From Pelomonas sp963422775 (lineage in GTDB: Bacteria; Pseudomonadota; Gammaproteobacteria; Burkholderiales; Burkholderiaceae_C), in contig CAUJSJ030000096.1 in the NCBI GenBank assembly GCA_963422775.4, positions 62,001 to 126,000 of the forward strand: a stretch of DNA of 64,000 bases, given 5' to 3'. Below, one piece after another: positions 1 through 8,011 of this stretch (positions are counted from its first letter, which is position 1; each line of letters opens with the position of its first letter). Under the pieces are notes generated by a model. The model did not search any database. It was given only the letters and a program-made list of their open reading frames with translations, and was not told where the DNA came from. A program made the translations under genes and the position numbers.

Positions 1-980
1 TTGACGTCCATGACGGCCTGCGCAAACGCTGCGGGCGCCTCCTGCGGCAGGTTGTGGCCAATGCCGCTCTTCAACTCACGGTGCTCGTACTTGCCACTGA
101 AGCGCTTGGCGTACGCAGCGGCCGGCGGATGCGGTGCGCCATTGGCATCACCTTCGAGCGTGATCGCCGGCATCGCGACGCTCTGCACCGCGGCGAGCCG
201 GGCTTCCAGGGCGTCATAGCGCGCCTCGCCTTCGGCCAGGCCCAGGCGCCAGCGGTAGTTGTGGACGGTGATGGCGACGTGGTCGGGGTTGTCGAAGGCA
301 GGCGCGGAGCGCTCGAAGGTCGCGTCGTCGAAGCGCCACTCGGGCGAGGCCTGGCGCCAGATCAACCGGGCGAAGTCGCGGTGGTGCTTTTCGTAGCCGG
401 CGCGGCCGCGGTCGGTGGCCAGGTAGAACTGGTACCACCAGGCCAGCTCGTCGGCAGGTGCCAATGGCTGCGGGCCGGCCTTCACGTTGGTGACGAGGTA
501 GCCGCTGACCGACACCAGCGCCTTCACGCGCTGCGGCCACAGGGCCGCCATCACGCAGGCGGTGCGCGCGCCCCAGTCGCAGCCGGCGACGGTGGCTTGC
601 GGGATGCCGAGGGCGTCGAGCAGCGCGATGGCGTCGGCAGCGATGGCGGTCTGCTGAGCATTGCGCGGTGTGGCATCAGACAGGAAGCGCGTCGAGCCGT
701 AACCGCGCAGATAAGGCACGACGACGCGATAGCCCTGGGCGGCCAGCAGCGGCGCGACCTCTTCGTAGGTGTGGATGTCGTAAGGCCAACCGTGCAGCAG
801 CAGCACGGGCGGGCCGATGCGCGGGCCGAGGTCGGCATAGCCGATGTTGAGCACGCCGGCTTCGACCTGGCGCAGCTCACCGAAGCCGCGCGGCGCGGCG
901 GCGAAGGCGGGGTGAGCCACCAGGGAAGACGCACCAGCAGCGGCGGTGGCGGCGAGGAAGGAACGGCGGTCGAGGTTCAT
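1..980 (-). CDS. Exported alpha/beta hydrolase, epoxide hydrolase-like (3' end cut by window)
   Basis: The gene runs off the left edge; about 326 residues are visible from the ATG at 980. Residues 4-28 look like a Tat signal (DRRSFLA followed by an Ala-rich stretch), so export in folded form is likely. An HGWP oxyanion motif lies near residues 63-66. The nucleophile elbow is GCDWGA with Asp125 in place of Ser, and a late GIGHNLPQ segment carries the likely catalytic His. Asp nucleophile plus HGxP is the hallmark of soluble epoxide hydrolases and related dehalogenases, so hydrolysis of an epoxide or halide is more likely than ester hydrolysis. The substrate is unknown. It diverges from the TetR gene at 1060 and may be under its control. 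Confidence 0.8.
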   Translation of the reverse strand, partial: MNLDRRSFLAATAAAGASSLVAHPAFAAAPRGFGELRQVEAGVLNIGYADLGPRIGPPVLLLHGWPYDIHTYEEVAPLLAAQGYRVVVPYLRGYGSTRFLSDATPRNAQQTAIAADAIALLDALGIPQATVAGCDWGARTACVMAALWPQRVKALVSVSGYLVTNVKAGPQPLAPADELAWWYQFYLATDRGRAGYEKHHRDFARLIWRQASPEWRFDDATFERSAPAFDNPDHVAITVHNYRWRLGLAEGEARYDALEARLAAVQSVAMPAITLEGDANGAPHPPAAAYAKRFSGKYEHRELKSGIGHNLPQEAPAAFAQAVMDV

Positions 981-1024
981 GGCGCGGAACTGCAGGTTGC
1001 GAAATCGTTGGATGCCATTATTCT

Positions 1025-1038
1025 TGACTGATCGTTCA
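1025..1038. promoter_or_regulatory. Candidate TetR operator overlapping a -35-like element
   Basis: TGACTGATCGTTCA is a 14-bp imperfect palindrome (5 of 7 pairs match) in the 79-bp gap between the divergent hydrolase and TetR genes. It overlaps a TTGACT -35-like hexamer at 1024-1029, with TCCAAT as a possible -10 about 17 bp downstream. The position fits autorepression by the TetR protein. Confidence 0.35.
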
Positions 1039-1059
1039 AAAACAAGTCCAATTCGCTTC

Positions 1060-1656
1060 ATGGCCAGACCTTCCGAGTTCGACAGAGACGAAGTCCTCCA
1101 ACGCGCGATGGAGGTGTTCTGGCGCCAGGGCTTCGAGGCGACGGGCATGCCCCACCTCGTCGAGGCCATGGGCATCGGGCGCCAAAGCCTCTACAACGCC
1201 TTCGAGAGCAAGCGCGGCCTGTTTCTCGAGGCGCTGCGCCTGTACCAGGCCGAGCGCTCCAAGTCGCTGCAGAAGGTGTTGGCGGCCGCGCCGTCGCCGC
1301 TGGCCGGCATCGAGACGCTGCTGACGTCCATCGCCACGTCCAGCGGCGTGGCGCGCACGCGCGGCTGCATGTCGGTCAACACGGCGGCCGAGATCGGCAC
1401 CAGCGACAACGAGGTCGCGGACATCCTGAAGCGCGGCGCGCAGCAATCCAAAGCCGACATCGCCTCCGCGCTGGCCCAGGCCCAGCAACTGGGCGAGCTG
1501 CCCGCGACGCTGGAAGCAGCCGCCGCTGCCGACTTCGTGCTGACCGTCATGCGCGGCCTGCGCCTGAGTGCCAAGGCAGGTGCCCCCGTCACCGAAACCC
1601 GCAACGTCGTGCGCATGGCGATGTCCGCCTTGCGCCATTTCCAACCCGAGTCCTGA
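1060..1656 (+). CDS. TetR/AcrR family transcriptional regulator
   Basis: A 198-residue protein of usual TetR length. The start MARPSEF at 1060 is chosen because the helix-turn-helix follows directly: helix 1 includes EVLQRAMEVFWRQGFEAT and the recognition helix includes GIGRQSLYNAF near residues 38-48. The C-terminal two-thirds is an Ala-rich helical ligand-binding domain; its ligand cannot be read from sequence. It lies 20 bp upstream of an ohr-type gene, probably in one transcript, and diverges from an epoxide hydrolase-like gene. A role in sensing an electrophile or peroxide is a context-based inference. A longer in-frame extension upstream exists but runs into the divergent gene and is unlikely. 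Confidence 0.88.
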   Translation: MARPSEFDRDEVLQRAMEVFWRQGFEATGMPHLVEAMGIGRQSLYNAFESKRGLFLEALRLYQAERSKSLQKVLAAAPSPLAGIETLLTSIATSSGVARTRGCMSVNTAAEIGTSDNEVADILKRGAQQSKADIASALAQAQQLGELPATLEAAAAADFVLTVMRGLRLSAKAGAPVTETRNVVRMAMSALRHFQPES

Positions 1657-1676
1657 TTCATCCAGAAGGAAGCCCC

Positions 1677-2096
1677 ATGCGCACCATCGACAAAGTCGTT
1701 TACACGGCCCATACCCACACCGCCGGAGGCCGCGAGGGCGCGGGCAAATCCAGCGACGGCGCCCTGGACGTTCAACTGAGCCCGCCCGGCTCCGGACGCC
1801 CCGGCACGAATCCCGAACAGCTCTTTGGCATCGGCTATTCGGCCTGCTTCATGGGCGCAATGCGCCGCGCCGGCGCATCGCTTGGGGTGCGCGTGCCGGA
1901 TGCGGTCAGCATCGATGCCGACGTGTCGCTCGGCACCACGGCCGACCAGGGCTATGCGCTCGCGGTCAAGCTGACCGTCAACCTGCCCGGGCTGAGGGCC
2001 GAGCAAAAGCAGCAGCTCGTCGACGGTGCCCACCAGCTCTGCCCCTACTCGCACGCGACGCGGGGCAACATCGACGTGCGCTTCGAGATCCTCTAA
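1677..2096 (+). CDS. ohr: Organic hydroperoxide resistance protein, Ohr/OsmC family
   Basis: 139 residues, the normal Ohr length. Ohr proteins are cytoplasmic thiol peroxidases that reduce organic hydroperoxides with a reactive Cys pair. Both are visible: Cys57 in GYSACF and Cys122 in LCPYSHA. The N-terminal segment has the typical Ohr beginning with a YTAHTHTAGGREG stretch. A strong ribosome site (AGAAGGAAG) lies before the ATG. It follows the TetR gene by 20 bp, so here a TetR protein rather than the more common MarR-type OhrR is the neighbouring regulator. Its stop overlaps the 3' end of the convergent LysR gene by 4 bp. Confidence 0.9.
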   Translation: MRTIDKVVYTAHTHTAGGREGAGKSSDGALDVQLSPPGSGRPGTNPEQLFGIGYSACFMGAMRRAGASLGVRVPDAVSIDADVSLGTTADQGYALAVKLTVNLPGLRAEQKQQLVDGAHQLCPYSHATRGNIDVRFEIL

Positions 2097-2995
2097 GTCG
2101 CTAGCAAAAAGTCGACGAAGCACCTCACCCGCAGCGGCACATGTCGCTGATGCGGGTAGAGCAGGTTGAAGGGCCGTGAGCGGCCGCCGGAGGGCTTGAG
2201 CAGCTCGACGAGGCGGCCCTGGCGCAGCTCTTCTTCCACCGTGAAGCGGTAGGCCTGGAAGATGCCCGCGCCGTGGCGGGCCAGCGTCACGCCGGCCAGC
2301 ACATCGTCCGAACAGCTGGTGCTGCCGCTCGTCAGCCGCTCGACATCCTTGCCCTCCTCGCGGAACAGCCAGGCGATGGCGCGGCCGCTGCTGGGCAGCT
2401 CGAACTGGATGCAGTCATGCGCAGACAGCTCGTCGAGCGTCTGCGGCTCGCCGCGTCGGCGCAGGTAGTCGGGCGCGGCGACGAGCACCAGCTCCGCGTC
2501 CTCCAGGTGCCGGGCGATCAGCGTCGAATCGGCCGGTGCGCGCACGCGCACGGCCAGGTCATAGCCCTCGGCGGCGAAGTCGATGTTGCGGTTGCTGACA
2601 TGCACCTCGACACGGATGCCGGGGTAGCGCGCGATGAACTCGGGCAGTCGCGGCAGCAGACGGTGGTGGCCATAGGTCGTCGGCACGCTGATGCGCAGCA
2701 GGCCGCTCGGTGCGAGCTGCTGCCCGCTGGCGACCCGCTCGGCCTCGGCCAGCTGGTTCAGCGCCTGGCGGCATTGCTCGTAGTAGGCCTGGCCCGCGTC
2801 GCTGAGGCGGATGCGCCGCGTCGTGCGCACGAACAGGCGCACCCCCAACCTCTCCTCCAGCCGCGCCACCGTGCGGCTCACGGCCGCTGGCGAGACGCCC
2901 AAGGCCGTCGCCGCGGCCGTGAAGCCGCCCTGCTCGGCCGCCGCGCAGAAGAGTTCCAGGCTGCCCAGCATCAGGTCATCGAACTGTCGACTCAT
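2093..2995 (-). CDS. LysR family transcriptional regulator
   Basis: 300 residues, the usual LysR length. The N-terminal winged helix contains SLELFCAAAEQGGFTAAA and SPAAVSRTVARLEERLGVRLF (in part), then a LysR substrate-binding domain from about residue 90 to the end. It diverges from the short-chain dehydrogenase gene at 3094, and a perfect 8-bp inverted repeat lies between them. This is the classical layout for a LysR protein that controls itself and the divergent operon. The inducer is unknown. Confidence 0.92.
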   Translation of the reverse strand: MSRQFDDLMLGSLELFCAAAEQGGFTAAATALGVSPAAVSRTVARLEERLGVRLFVRTTRRIRLSDAGQAYYEQCRQALNQLAEAERVASGQQLAPSGLLRISVPTTYGHHRLLPRLPEFIARYPGIRVEVHVSNRNIDFAAEGYDLAVRVRAPADSTLIARHLEDAELVLVAAPDYLRRRGEPQTLDELSAHDCIQFELPSSGRAIAWLFREEGKDVERLTSGSTSCSDDVLAGVTLARHGAGIFQAYRFTVEEELRQGRLVELLKPSGGRSRPFNLLYPHQRHVPLRVRCFVDFLLAT

Positions 2996-3033
2996 GGATT
3001 ACATGACGTAAAGACTGAAGTGGCGCCGATCTT

Positions 3034-3062
3034 ATTTATTGATCTGGCCGTCACCAATAAAT
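3034..3062. promoter_or_regulatory. Inverted repeat, candidate LysR operator
   Basis: ATTTATTG at 3034-3041 is exactly complementary to CAATAAAT at 3055-3062, with 13 bp between. It is an AT-rich island in a GC-rich gap between the divergent LysR and SDR genes and contains the T-N11-A arrangement expected of LysR sites. Confidence 0.5.
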
Positions 3063-3093
3063 TCACTGCACCGCAACTTCGATGGAGTCATCC

Positions 3094-3834
3094 ATGAACC
3101 ACTCGCCCAGCACCATCATCGTCACCGGCGCTTCCAGCGGCATCGGCCTGGCCGTCACCGCCGCCTTCCTCAAGCGCGGCGACCGCGTCGTCGGCAATGC
3201 CCGCAACGCCGAACGCCTTCAGCAAGCGGCGGCCGCCATCGGCGCCCACGATGACAACTTCCTGGCCGTTGCTGGCGACGTGGCCGACCCCGCCGTCGGC
3301 ACGGCCCTGGTGCAGCGCGCCGTCGAGCGCTTCGGCCGGGTCGACGTGCTGGTCAACAACGCGGGCATCTTCAACGCCAAGCCCTTCGTCGACTACACGC
3401 CGGCCGAGCTGGACGCCCTGGTCGCCACCAACCTCAAGGGCTTCGTCTACCCGTCGCAGGCCGCGGCCCGCCACATGGTGGAGCGCAAGGCCGGCCACAT
3501 CATCAACATCACGGCCGCCATCGCGCTGCAACCCATCCAGGGCGTGCCGGCGGTGCTGCCGGTGCTGATCAAGGGCGGCATCAACCAGGCGACCAAGGCG
3601 CTGGCGCTGGAGCTGGCGCCACACAACGTGCAGGTCGCGGCGGTGGCACCGGGCATCGTCGACACACCGATGTACACGGCCGACATGCATGGCTTCCTGA
3701 ACACGCTGCAACCGGCCGGCCGTATCGCCACCGCGCAGGAGATTGCCGACGCCGTGCTGTACCTCGCCGGCGCCGCCTTCACGACCGGCGTGGTGCTGCC
3801 GGTGGACGGTGGCATGAGCGCGGGCAAGTGGTGA
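3094..3834 (+). CDS. Short-chain dehydrogenase/reductase family protein lacking catalytic Ser and Tyr
   Basis: 246 residues from the ATG at 3094. That start is preferred over 3082 because GGAG lies 6 bp before it. The Rossmann signature TGASSGIG is near the N-terminus, NNAG and TNLKG follow, and PG-IVDTPMY and a C-terminal VDGGMSAGKW are normal for SDRs. The active-site region is not: where Y-x-x-x-K is expected the sequence reads P-V-L-I-K, and the expected Ser is an Ala or Thr (INITAA). The NAD(P)-binding fold is intact, but classical Tyr/Ser chemistry looks impossible. The next two small genes (gaps of 10 bp each) probably share its transcript. Confidence 0.85.
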   Translation: MNHSPSTIIVTGASSGIGLAVTAAFLKRGDRVVGNARNAERLQQAAAAIGAHDDNFLAVAGDVADPAVGTALVQRAVERFGRVDVLVNNAGIFNAKPFVDYTPAELDALVATNLKGFVYPSQAAARHMVERKAGHIINITAAIALQPIQGVPAVLPVLIKGGINQATKALALELAPHNVQVAAVAPGIVDTPMYTADMHGFLNTLQPAGRIATAQEIADAVLYLAGAAFTTGVVLPVDGGMSAGKW

Positions 3835-3844
3835 GGGTGGCGCG

Positions 3845-4210
3845 ATGACCGACCGCGAGCAACTGCTGGCGCTGCTGCAGCGCTATTTCGACGGGCTGTA
3901 CCGCGGCGACGTGGACCTGCTCGCTCAGGTCTTTCACCCGCAGGCGCGGCTCTATGGCGAGGTCAAGGGCCAGGTGCTGCTGCGCGACGTCGAGCCGTAT
4001 CTGGAGGTGGTGGCCACCCGCGCCAGCCCGCAGCGCCTGGGCGAGATCCAGCACATGCAGTTGCTGGCGCTGCAGATCGACGGCGCCATCGCGCTGGCGA
4101 CGGCACGCTGTGACATGCTGGGCTTCAACTATCTGGACCAGCTCAGCCTGCTCAAGGACAACGGGCGCTGGTCCATCGTCGCCAAGCTCTACACCCACGT
4201 CCAACAGTGA
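3845..4210 (+). CDS. NTF2-like / lumazine-binding-like small protein
   Basis: 121 residues with the cone-shaped NTF2-like pattern: an N-terminal helix (REQLLALLQRYFDGLYRGD), a conserved VFHPQARLYG strand, and a C-terminal WSIVAKLYTH strand. It resembles the putative lumazine-binding subgroup of NTF2-like proteins, which bind small hydrophobic ligands or act as hydroxysteroid isomerase relatives. No defined catalytic residue can be assigned. It sits between the SDR and tautomerase genes in the same direction with 10-bp gaps. Confidence 0.7.
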   Translation: MTDREQLLALLQRYFDGLYRGDVDLLAQVFHPQARLYGEVKGQVLLRDVEPYLEVVATRASPQRLGEIQHMQLLALQIDGAIALATARCDMLGFNYLDQLSLLKDNGRWSIVAKLYTHVQQ

Positions 4211-4220
4211 AGGAGGCCCC

Positions 4221-4442
4221 ATGCCTTACATCCGCATCGAAATCACCCGCGAGGGCGTGACGCTGGCGCAGAAGCAGCAGCTGATCGCCGAGGCGACGGA
4301 CCTGATGGTCCGCGTGCTGAACAAGGATCCCGCAACGACCTTCGTCGTCATCGATGAGGTGGACACCGACAACTGGGGCGTTGCCGGCCGCACCGTCACC
4401 GAGCTCAGGCGCGAGCAGGCGGCGGCACCAACAAAAAGGTGA
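4221..4442 (+). CDS. 4-oxalocrotonate tautomerase family protein
   Basis: 73 residues, close to the 60-75 of small tautomerases. The protein begins Met-Pro, so Pro becomes the N-terminal catalytic base after Met removal. Residues following (YIRIEITREGVT, QKQQLIAEATDLMVRVL) match the beta-alpha-beta fold of this family. A very strong ribosome site (AAGGAGG at 4210-4216) fixes the start. Family members tautomerise enol/keto acids; the substrate here is unknown. It ends the SDR operon, and its stop codon lies inside the convergent terminator at 4431-4475. Confidence 0.85.
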   Translation: MPYIRIEITREGVTLAQKQQLIAEATDLMVRVLNKDPATTFVVIDEVDTDNWGVAGRTVTELRREQAAAPTKR

Positions 4443-4475
4443 GGGTCCCCGCCTTCGGCCGACGAGTCCCCTCAC
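4431..4475 (-). terminator. Rho-independent terminator of the TonB receptor gene
   Basis: Read on the minus strand, GGTGAGGG (from 4475) pairs exactly with CCCTCACC (ending 4438) and is followed by TTTTTGT. It lies about 50 bp past the receptor stop at 4524 and overlaps the end of the tautomerase gene. Confidence 0.7.
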
Positions 4476-4479
4476 CGAA

Positions 4480-4511
4480 CCGCCAGCGGGCCACACCCGG
4501 ACCGCTGGCGG
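4480..4511. repeat. Perfect 10-bp hairpin between convergent genes
   Basis: CCGCCAGCGG (4480-4489) pairs with CCGCTGGCGG (4502-4511) around a 12-nt loop. It has no T-run of its own. It may protect or terminate transcripts from either side, next to the T-tailed hairpin at 4431-4475. Confidence 0.5.
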
Positions 4512-4523
4512 AGACACACTCGA

Positions 4524-7500
4524 TCAGAAGCTGGCGCGCAAGCCCACCTGGTAGGTGCGACCCGGCTCGTAGATCGCGTAGGGCGCATTGCTGAACTGGA
4601 AGTTGGTGCGTTGCGTGGCCCGGGTCACGTTGAAGATGTCGAACGTGGCCTGCAGGTCCTTCTTCCAGCCGATGACTTCGCCCAGGTTCAGGCGCGAAGT
4701 GAAGTCCACCTGGGCGTAGTCCTGGCCGAAGAAGGCCGCTGCAGTGATGCCGTTCTGGCCGGTGCCGCTGGACTGCGAACCCTTGGTGAAGGTCTTGGTC
4801 ACGCGAAAGCCCCCGAAACGGCCTTCGTAGTAGGCCGCCAGGTTGTAGGTGTAGGGCGGCACACCCGTGGCCACGTTGGCACCCGACTGCTTGACCTTGG
4901 TGTAGTTGGCGCTGACGCCGAAGCCCTTCAGGTAGGACGTGAGCAGGTCAAGCGGCTGCTGCACGGTCAGCTCCAGGCCCTTGATCTGCAACTCGTCGGC
5001 CGTGTTCTGCGTCTGCGTCAGCGTGATGCCCAGTGCGTTGATCGCGGCCAGGTTGGCGGCGGATGGCAGCGCAGCCAGGTCGGTGGGCACGGGCAGGCCG
5101 GCGCGCGTGTACAGGCCGGTCTTCTGGGTGTCGGTCAGGCCGCCCTGGGTCCAGTTGACGCCGTACTGGTTCAGTTCGGCGAAGGTGAGGTTCAACGTGC
5201 GGTTGGCCGTGAAGCCCTGGATGCCCTTCTTGAACCAGGCCAGCGCGACATAGCCTTCACGCCCCGTGTACCACTCCAGGCCCAGGTCCGTGTTCTTGGA
5301 CTGGTAGGGCTTGAGGTCGGGGTTGGTGAGCTGGCCGTTCTGGGCTGCCGGGTCGGTGAAGCTGAGCGCCAGCGCGCGCAGCTGGGTGGGATCGGCGCGC
5401 GTGATGGTCTTGGACATCGACGCGCGGGCCAGCACGTCGGGGCGCAGGTTGTAGGCCAGGCTCGCCGACGGCAGGAAGTTGCTGTAGGTCGTCGTCGTGT
5501 AGCTCTCCACGACCGCTGCCGGGTAGCGGCCGCCGTCGGCCAGGTTCTGCGCGGCATTGCGCGGGTCGGCCGGGGTCGTGAGCGAGGCGAAGGTCTGCTC
5601 CGTCGTCGCGTAGCGGGCGCCGGCGTTGTAGCGCAGCGTGTTGCCGAGCAGCGTCGTGTCGCCGTTGACCTCGCCGAAGATCGACGTCACCTTTTCCTGG
5701 AAGACGCCAGGGGCCACGTTGTTGTTGGAGTTGGCAGTGCCGGGCAGCGCGGCCGCGACGGCGTTGGCATAGCTGGAGTCCTTGGCGAAGCGGGCCCAGT
5801 CCAGCGTGACGAAACCGTTGGCCGTGGGCCGCAGGTAGGAGGGAATGGACGCGTTCGGGATCGCCGAGCCCAGGAACTGCAACGACGCCGGCGACGCGCC
5901 GGCCGTGTAGCCCGTGCCGTAGCCGGGGTAGGTGCTGGCCGCCGGGCCTGCCGCGCCAGCACCGTTGCAGGGGCCGGGGTTGACGGTGTTGGGGCCAGGC
6001 AGGAAGGCGTTGACGTTGCGGCGGCAGGCGATGTTTTCCCAGTAACCGCTGTTGTCCAACGTGCGGATGCGGCGCGACACGCTGTCGTAGGCGCCGCCGA
6101 ACTTGATGTCGACGACGTCCGCATCGATGTCGACGGCGGCGCGCAGGCCGGAGGTGCGCACGGAGCGCATCTCCGTCTGCTGGTTCAGGCGACCACCGTT
6201 CCAGCCGAAGGAGCTGGGGTCGTTCAGGATGTCCTTGCCGCCGGTCAGGGGGTTGCTCGCCGTCAGGTGAGGAACGCCGCTGGTGTTGTCGTACTGGGTC
6301 GTGATGCCCGAGCCGAGCACGGTCTGCAGCAGCACGGTCGGTGAATCGCGCCGGAAGTCGCTGCGTGTCGCGTTGGCCTGCACGTCGACGCTGAGGGCGT
6401 CGGTGATCTTCAGGTTGATGCCCGGGTTGATGCTGTGGAACTTGGTGTCTTCGGTGTAGGGGCGGTACTCCAGGAAGTACTGCGAGTTCGCGAAGGTGGC
6501 CTTGGTGACCGTGCAGCCGTTGGCACAGTCGGTCTTGTCCACCGTCATGTTCAGCGGGATGGCCGAGCCGTTGCGGCCCACCCAGTCCATGTCCACGCGC
6601 TCGAACTCGTTCTTCTTGTGGCCGTAGATGGCATCGAGGAAGAGCTTGACAGAGCTGTTGGGCCGGGCTTCCAGCGACAGGATGCCGTTGAGGCGGTTGC
6701 GGTCGCCCTCGGCCACCATGGCCCGGCCCAGGCGCGGGATGAGGGCGTTGTCGAGCTGCTGCGTCGTGATGCCCGGGTTGTTGGCCAGCAGGAAGGCCTC
6801 GTTGATGGTGGCGCCGGTGGTCAGGCCGTTGCCGGCGCCGGCCGGCACGGTGCCGGGGATGGTCCAGTTGCCGCCGCCGGTGCTGTTGCGCGCAGCCCCC
6901 AGGCTCGCGCCCTGCGTGGCGGAGAGGTTGGCGTTGGTCCAGCCGATGGACTCGAAGCCGGTCGTCTTGACCTTGTTCGTCGACCAGGCCACGCCGGCCA
7001 GCACGCCGAAGGTGTTGTCCCAGGTGTTGCTGATGAGGGCCGAGCCGCGGTTGCCCCATTTGTCGGCTTGCTGGTTCTTGGTACCGGTCAGCGTGAAGGC
7101 GGTGCGCAGGCCCTTCTTGTCGAAGGGGCGGGCGCTGCGCATGTCGACGATGCCGGCCGCGCCGCCTTCGAGCATCGCGGCGGTCGGGCTCTTGATGACG
7201 CTGACGCGGCTGAAAAGCTCGCCGGGCAGGAAGTCCATGTCGACTTCGCGGTTGGCGCTGCCGGTGTCGGTGCGGCCGGTGGAGGCCGAGGCGACCGGCG
7301 CGCCGTTGAGCAGCACGCGCGTGAAGTTGGTGCCCAGGCCGCGGATCTGGATCTGCAGGCCTTCACCGGTGATTTCGCGCGTCAGCGTGACACCAGGGAT
7401 GCGCGAGATGGACTCCGCGATATTGCTGTCCGGGAACTTGCCCATGTCCTCGGCCGTGATGGCGTCGACGAAGCCGACCGCGTTGCGCTTGGCATTGGCC

Positions 7501-7679
7501 GAACTCTCCAGCGCGGCGCGGATGCCGGTGACAACGACGGTGTCGAGCTTCTGCTGGTCCTGGGCCGGGGCCGCCGCGGTCTGGGCGTAGGCCTGCGCGA
7601 TCAGGCCGCCCAGCAACGTCATGCCCAGGGCCAGCCGCTTGTTGGCGCGACGCGTCGGTCGCAGGAAGAACTTGCTCAT
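4524..7679 (-). CDS. TonB-dependent receptor, Xanthomonas/Caulobacter carbohydrate type
   Basis: 1051 residues: an outer-membrane active transporter energised by TonB. A signal peptide (about residues 1-33, ending AQAYAQ) is followed by a TonB-box-like stretch (LDTVVVTGIRAAL). The plug domain contains DSNIAESISRIPGV, IQIRGLG and SPTAAMLEGGAAGIVDM, and a 22-strand barrel ends in aromatic Phe (YQVGLRASF). This plug signature belongs to the large TonB receptors common in Caulobacter and Xanthomonas that import plant oligosaccharides. Next to xylose and xylan genes, xylo-oligosaccharide or glucuronoxylan import is the best inference. A GGAG ribosome site precedes the ATG. A TGGTAGCG operator lies 74 bp upstream. 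Confidence 0.93.
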   Translation of the reverse strand: MSKFFLRPTRRANKRLALGMTLLGGLIAQAYAQTAAAPAQDQQKLDTVVVTGIRAALESSANAKRNAVGFVDAITAEDMGKFPDSNIAESISRIPGVTLTREITGEGLQIQIRGLGTNFTRVLLNGAPVASASTGRTDTGSANREVDMDFLPGELFSRVSVIKSPTAAMLEGGAAGIVDMRSARPFDKKGLRTAFTLTGTKNQQADKWGNRGSALISNTWDNTFGVLAGVAWSTNKVKTTGFESIGWTNANLSATQGASLGAARNSTGGGNWTIPGTVPAGAGNGLTTGATINEAFLLANNPGITTQQLDNALIPRLGRAMVAEGDRNRLNGILSLEARPNSSVKLFLDAIYGHKKNEFERVDMDWVGRNGSAIPLNMTVDKTDCANGCTVTKATFANSQYFLEYRPYTEDTKFHSINPGINLKITDALSVDVQANATRSDFRRDSPTVLLQTVLGSGITTQYDNTSGVPHLTASNPLTGGKDILNDPSSFGWNGGRLNQQTEMRSVRTSGLRAAVDIDADVVDIKFGGAYDSVSRRIRTLDNSGYWENIACRRNVNAFLPGPNTVNPGPCNGAGAAGPAASTYPGYGTGYTAGASPASLQFLGSAIPNASIPSYLRPTANGFVTLDWARFAKDSSYANAVAAALPGTANSNNNVAPGVFQEKVTSIFGEVNGDTTLLGNTLRYNAGARYATTEQTFASLTTPADPRNAAQNLADGGRYPAAVVESYTTTTYSNFLPSASLAYNLRPDVLARASMSKTITRADPTQLRALALSFTDPAAQNGQLTNPDLKPYQSKNTDLGLEWYTGREGYVALAWFKKGIQGFTANRTLNLTFAELNQYGVNWTQGGLTDTQKTGLYTRAGLPVPTDLAALPSAANLAAINALGITLTQTQNTADELQIKGLELTVQQPLDLLTSYLKGFGVSANYTKVKQSGANVATGVPPYTYNLAAYYEGRFGGFRVTKTFTKGSQSSGTGQNGITAAAFFGQDYAQVDFTSRLNLGEVIGWKKDLQATFDIFNVTRATQRTNFQFSNAPYAIYEPGRTYQVGLRASF

Positions 7680-7752
7680 CGATGTCTCCGTATGGTTTTG
7701 TGATCCAGCGCTGCACCCCCGGGGGCGGAGAGCGATGCCATTCCTGTTGGAA

Positions 7753-7766
7753 TGGTAGCGCGCACA
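7753..7766. promoter_or_regulatory. TGGTAGCGC-type operator, copy 1
   Basis: TGGTAGCGCGCACA, 74 bp before the TonB receptor start. The left half is identical to the copies at 16851 and 42499. It is one of six such elements in the window, all next to sugar or presumed sugar-related operons. Confidence 0.5.
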
Positions 7767-7811
7767 TTTTCAATTTACGACCCTGCATATCCATCGTCAA
7801 CGAGGGTGTGT

Positions 7812-7825
7812 ACTAATGTATTAGT
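7812..7825. promoter_or_regulatory. Perfect palindrome, candidate GntR (FCD) operator
   Basis: ACTAAT-GT-ATTAGT is a perfect 6+2+6 palindrome. GntR regulators of the FCD class bind short palindromes with a 1-2 bp centre, and such a gene begins 187 bp away. Confidence 0.4.
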
Positions 7826-7874
7826 GAACAACAGGACCCAAAGTCTGCTGGGTGTTGCAACTTCTTCGGAATTT

Positions 7875-7888
7875 AGGTAGCGCTCTCA
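7875..7888. promoter_or_regulatory. TGGTAGCGC-type operator, copy 2
   Basis: AGGTAGCGCTCTCA, preceded by ATTT, upstream of the GntR gene. It matches copy 3 at 8736-8749 in 13 of 14 positions, and both follow an AT-rich ATTT/AATT. Confidence 0.5.
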
Positions 7889-8011
7889 GGCACCCCGTTC
7901 GGCTGGACCGCTGCCCCTGCCCCGATGGCGTCGGGGCGTACCGAGCGGCCCCGAGCCCGCGATGACAATGGCTGCGTGCATTCGCGCGTCAGCGGCAGGC
8001 CTTCACCCGAG

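Larger units (their letters stand above)
7680..8011. other. Regulatory gap between TonB receptor and GntR gene
   Basis: No gene is supported here. The stretch is richer in AT than its surroundings. It carries two TGGTAGCGC-type elements (7753-7766 and 7875-7888) and one perfect ACTAAT-GT-ATTAGT palindrome (7812-7825), so it is read as a divergent promoter region. Confidence 0.6.

Noticed and set aside
4611..6344. A 577-residue open frame opposite the TonB receptor
   Set aside because: It is opposite a clear outer-membrane receptor and has the Arg/Val/Gly-rich composition of an antisense shadow.
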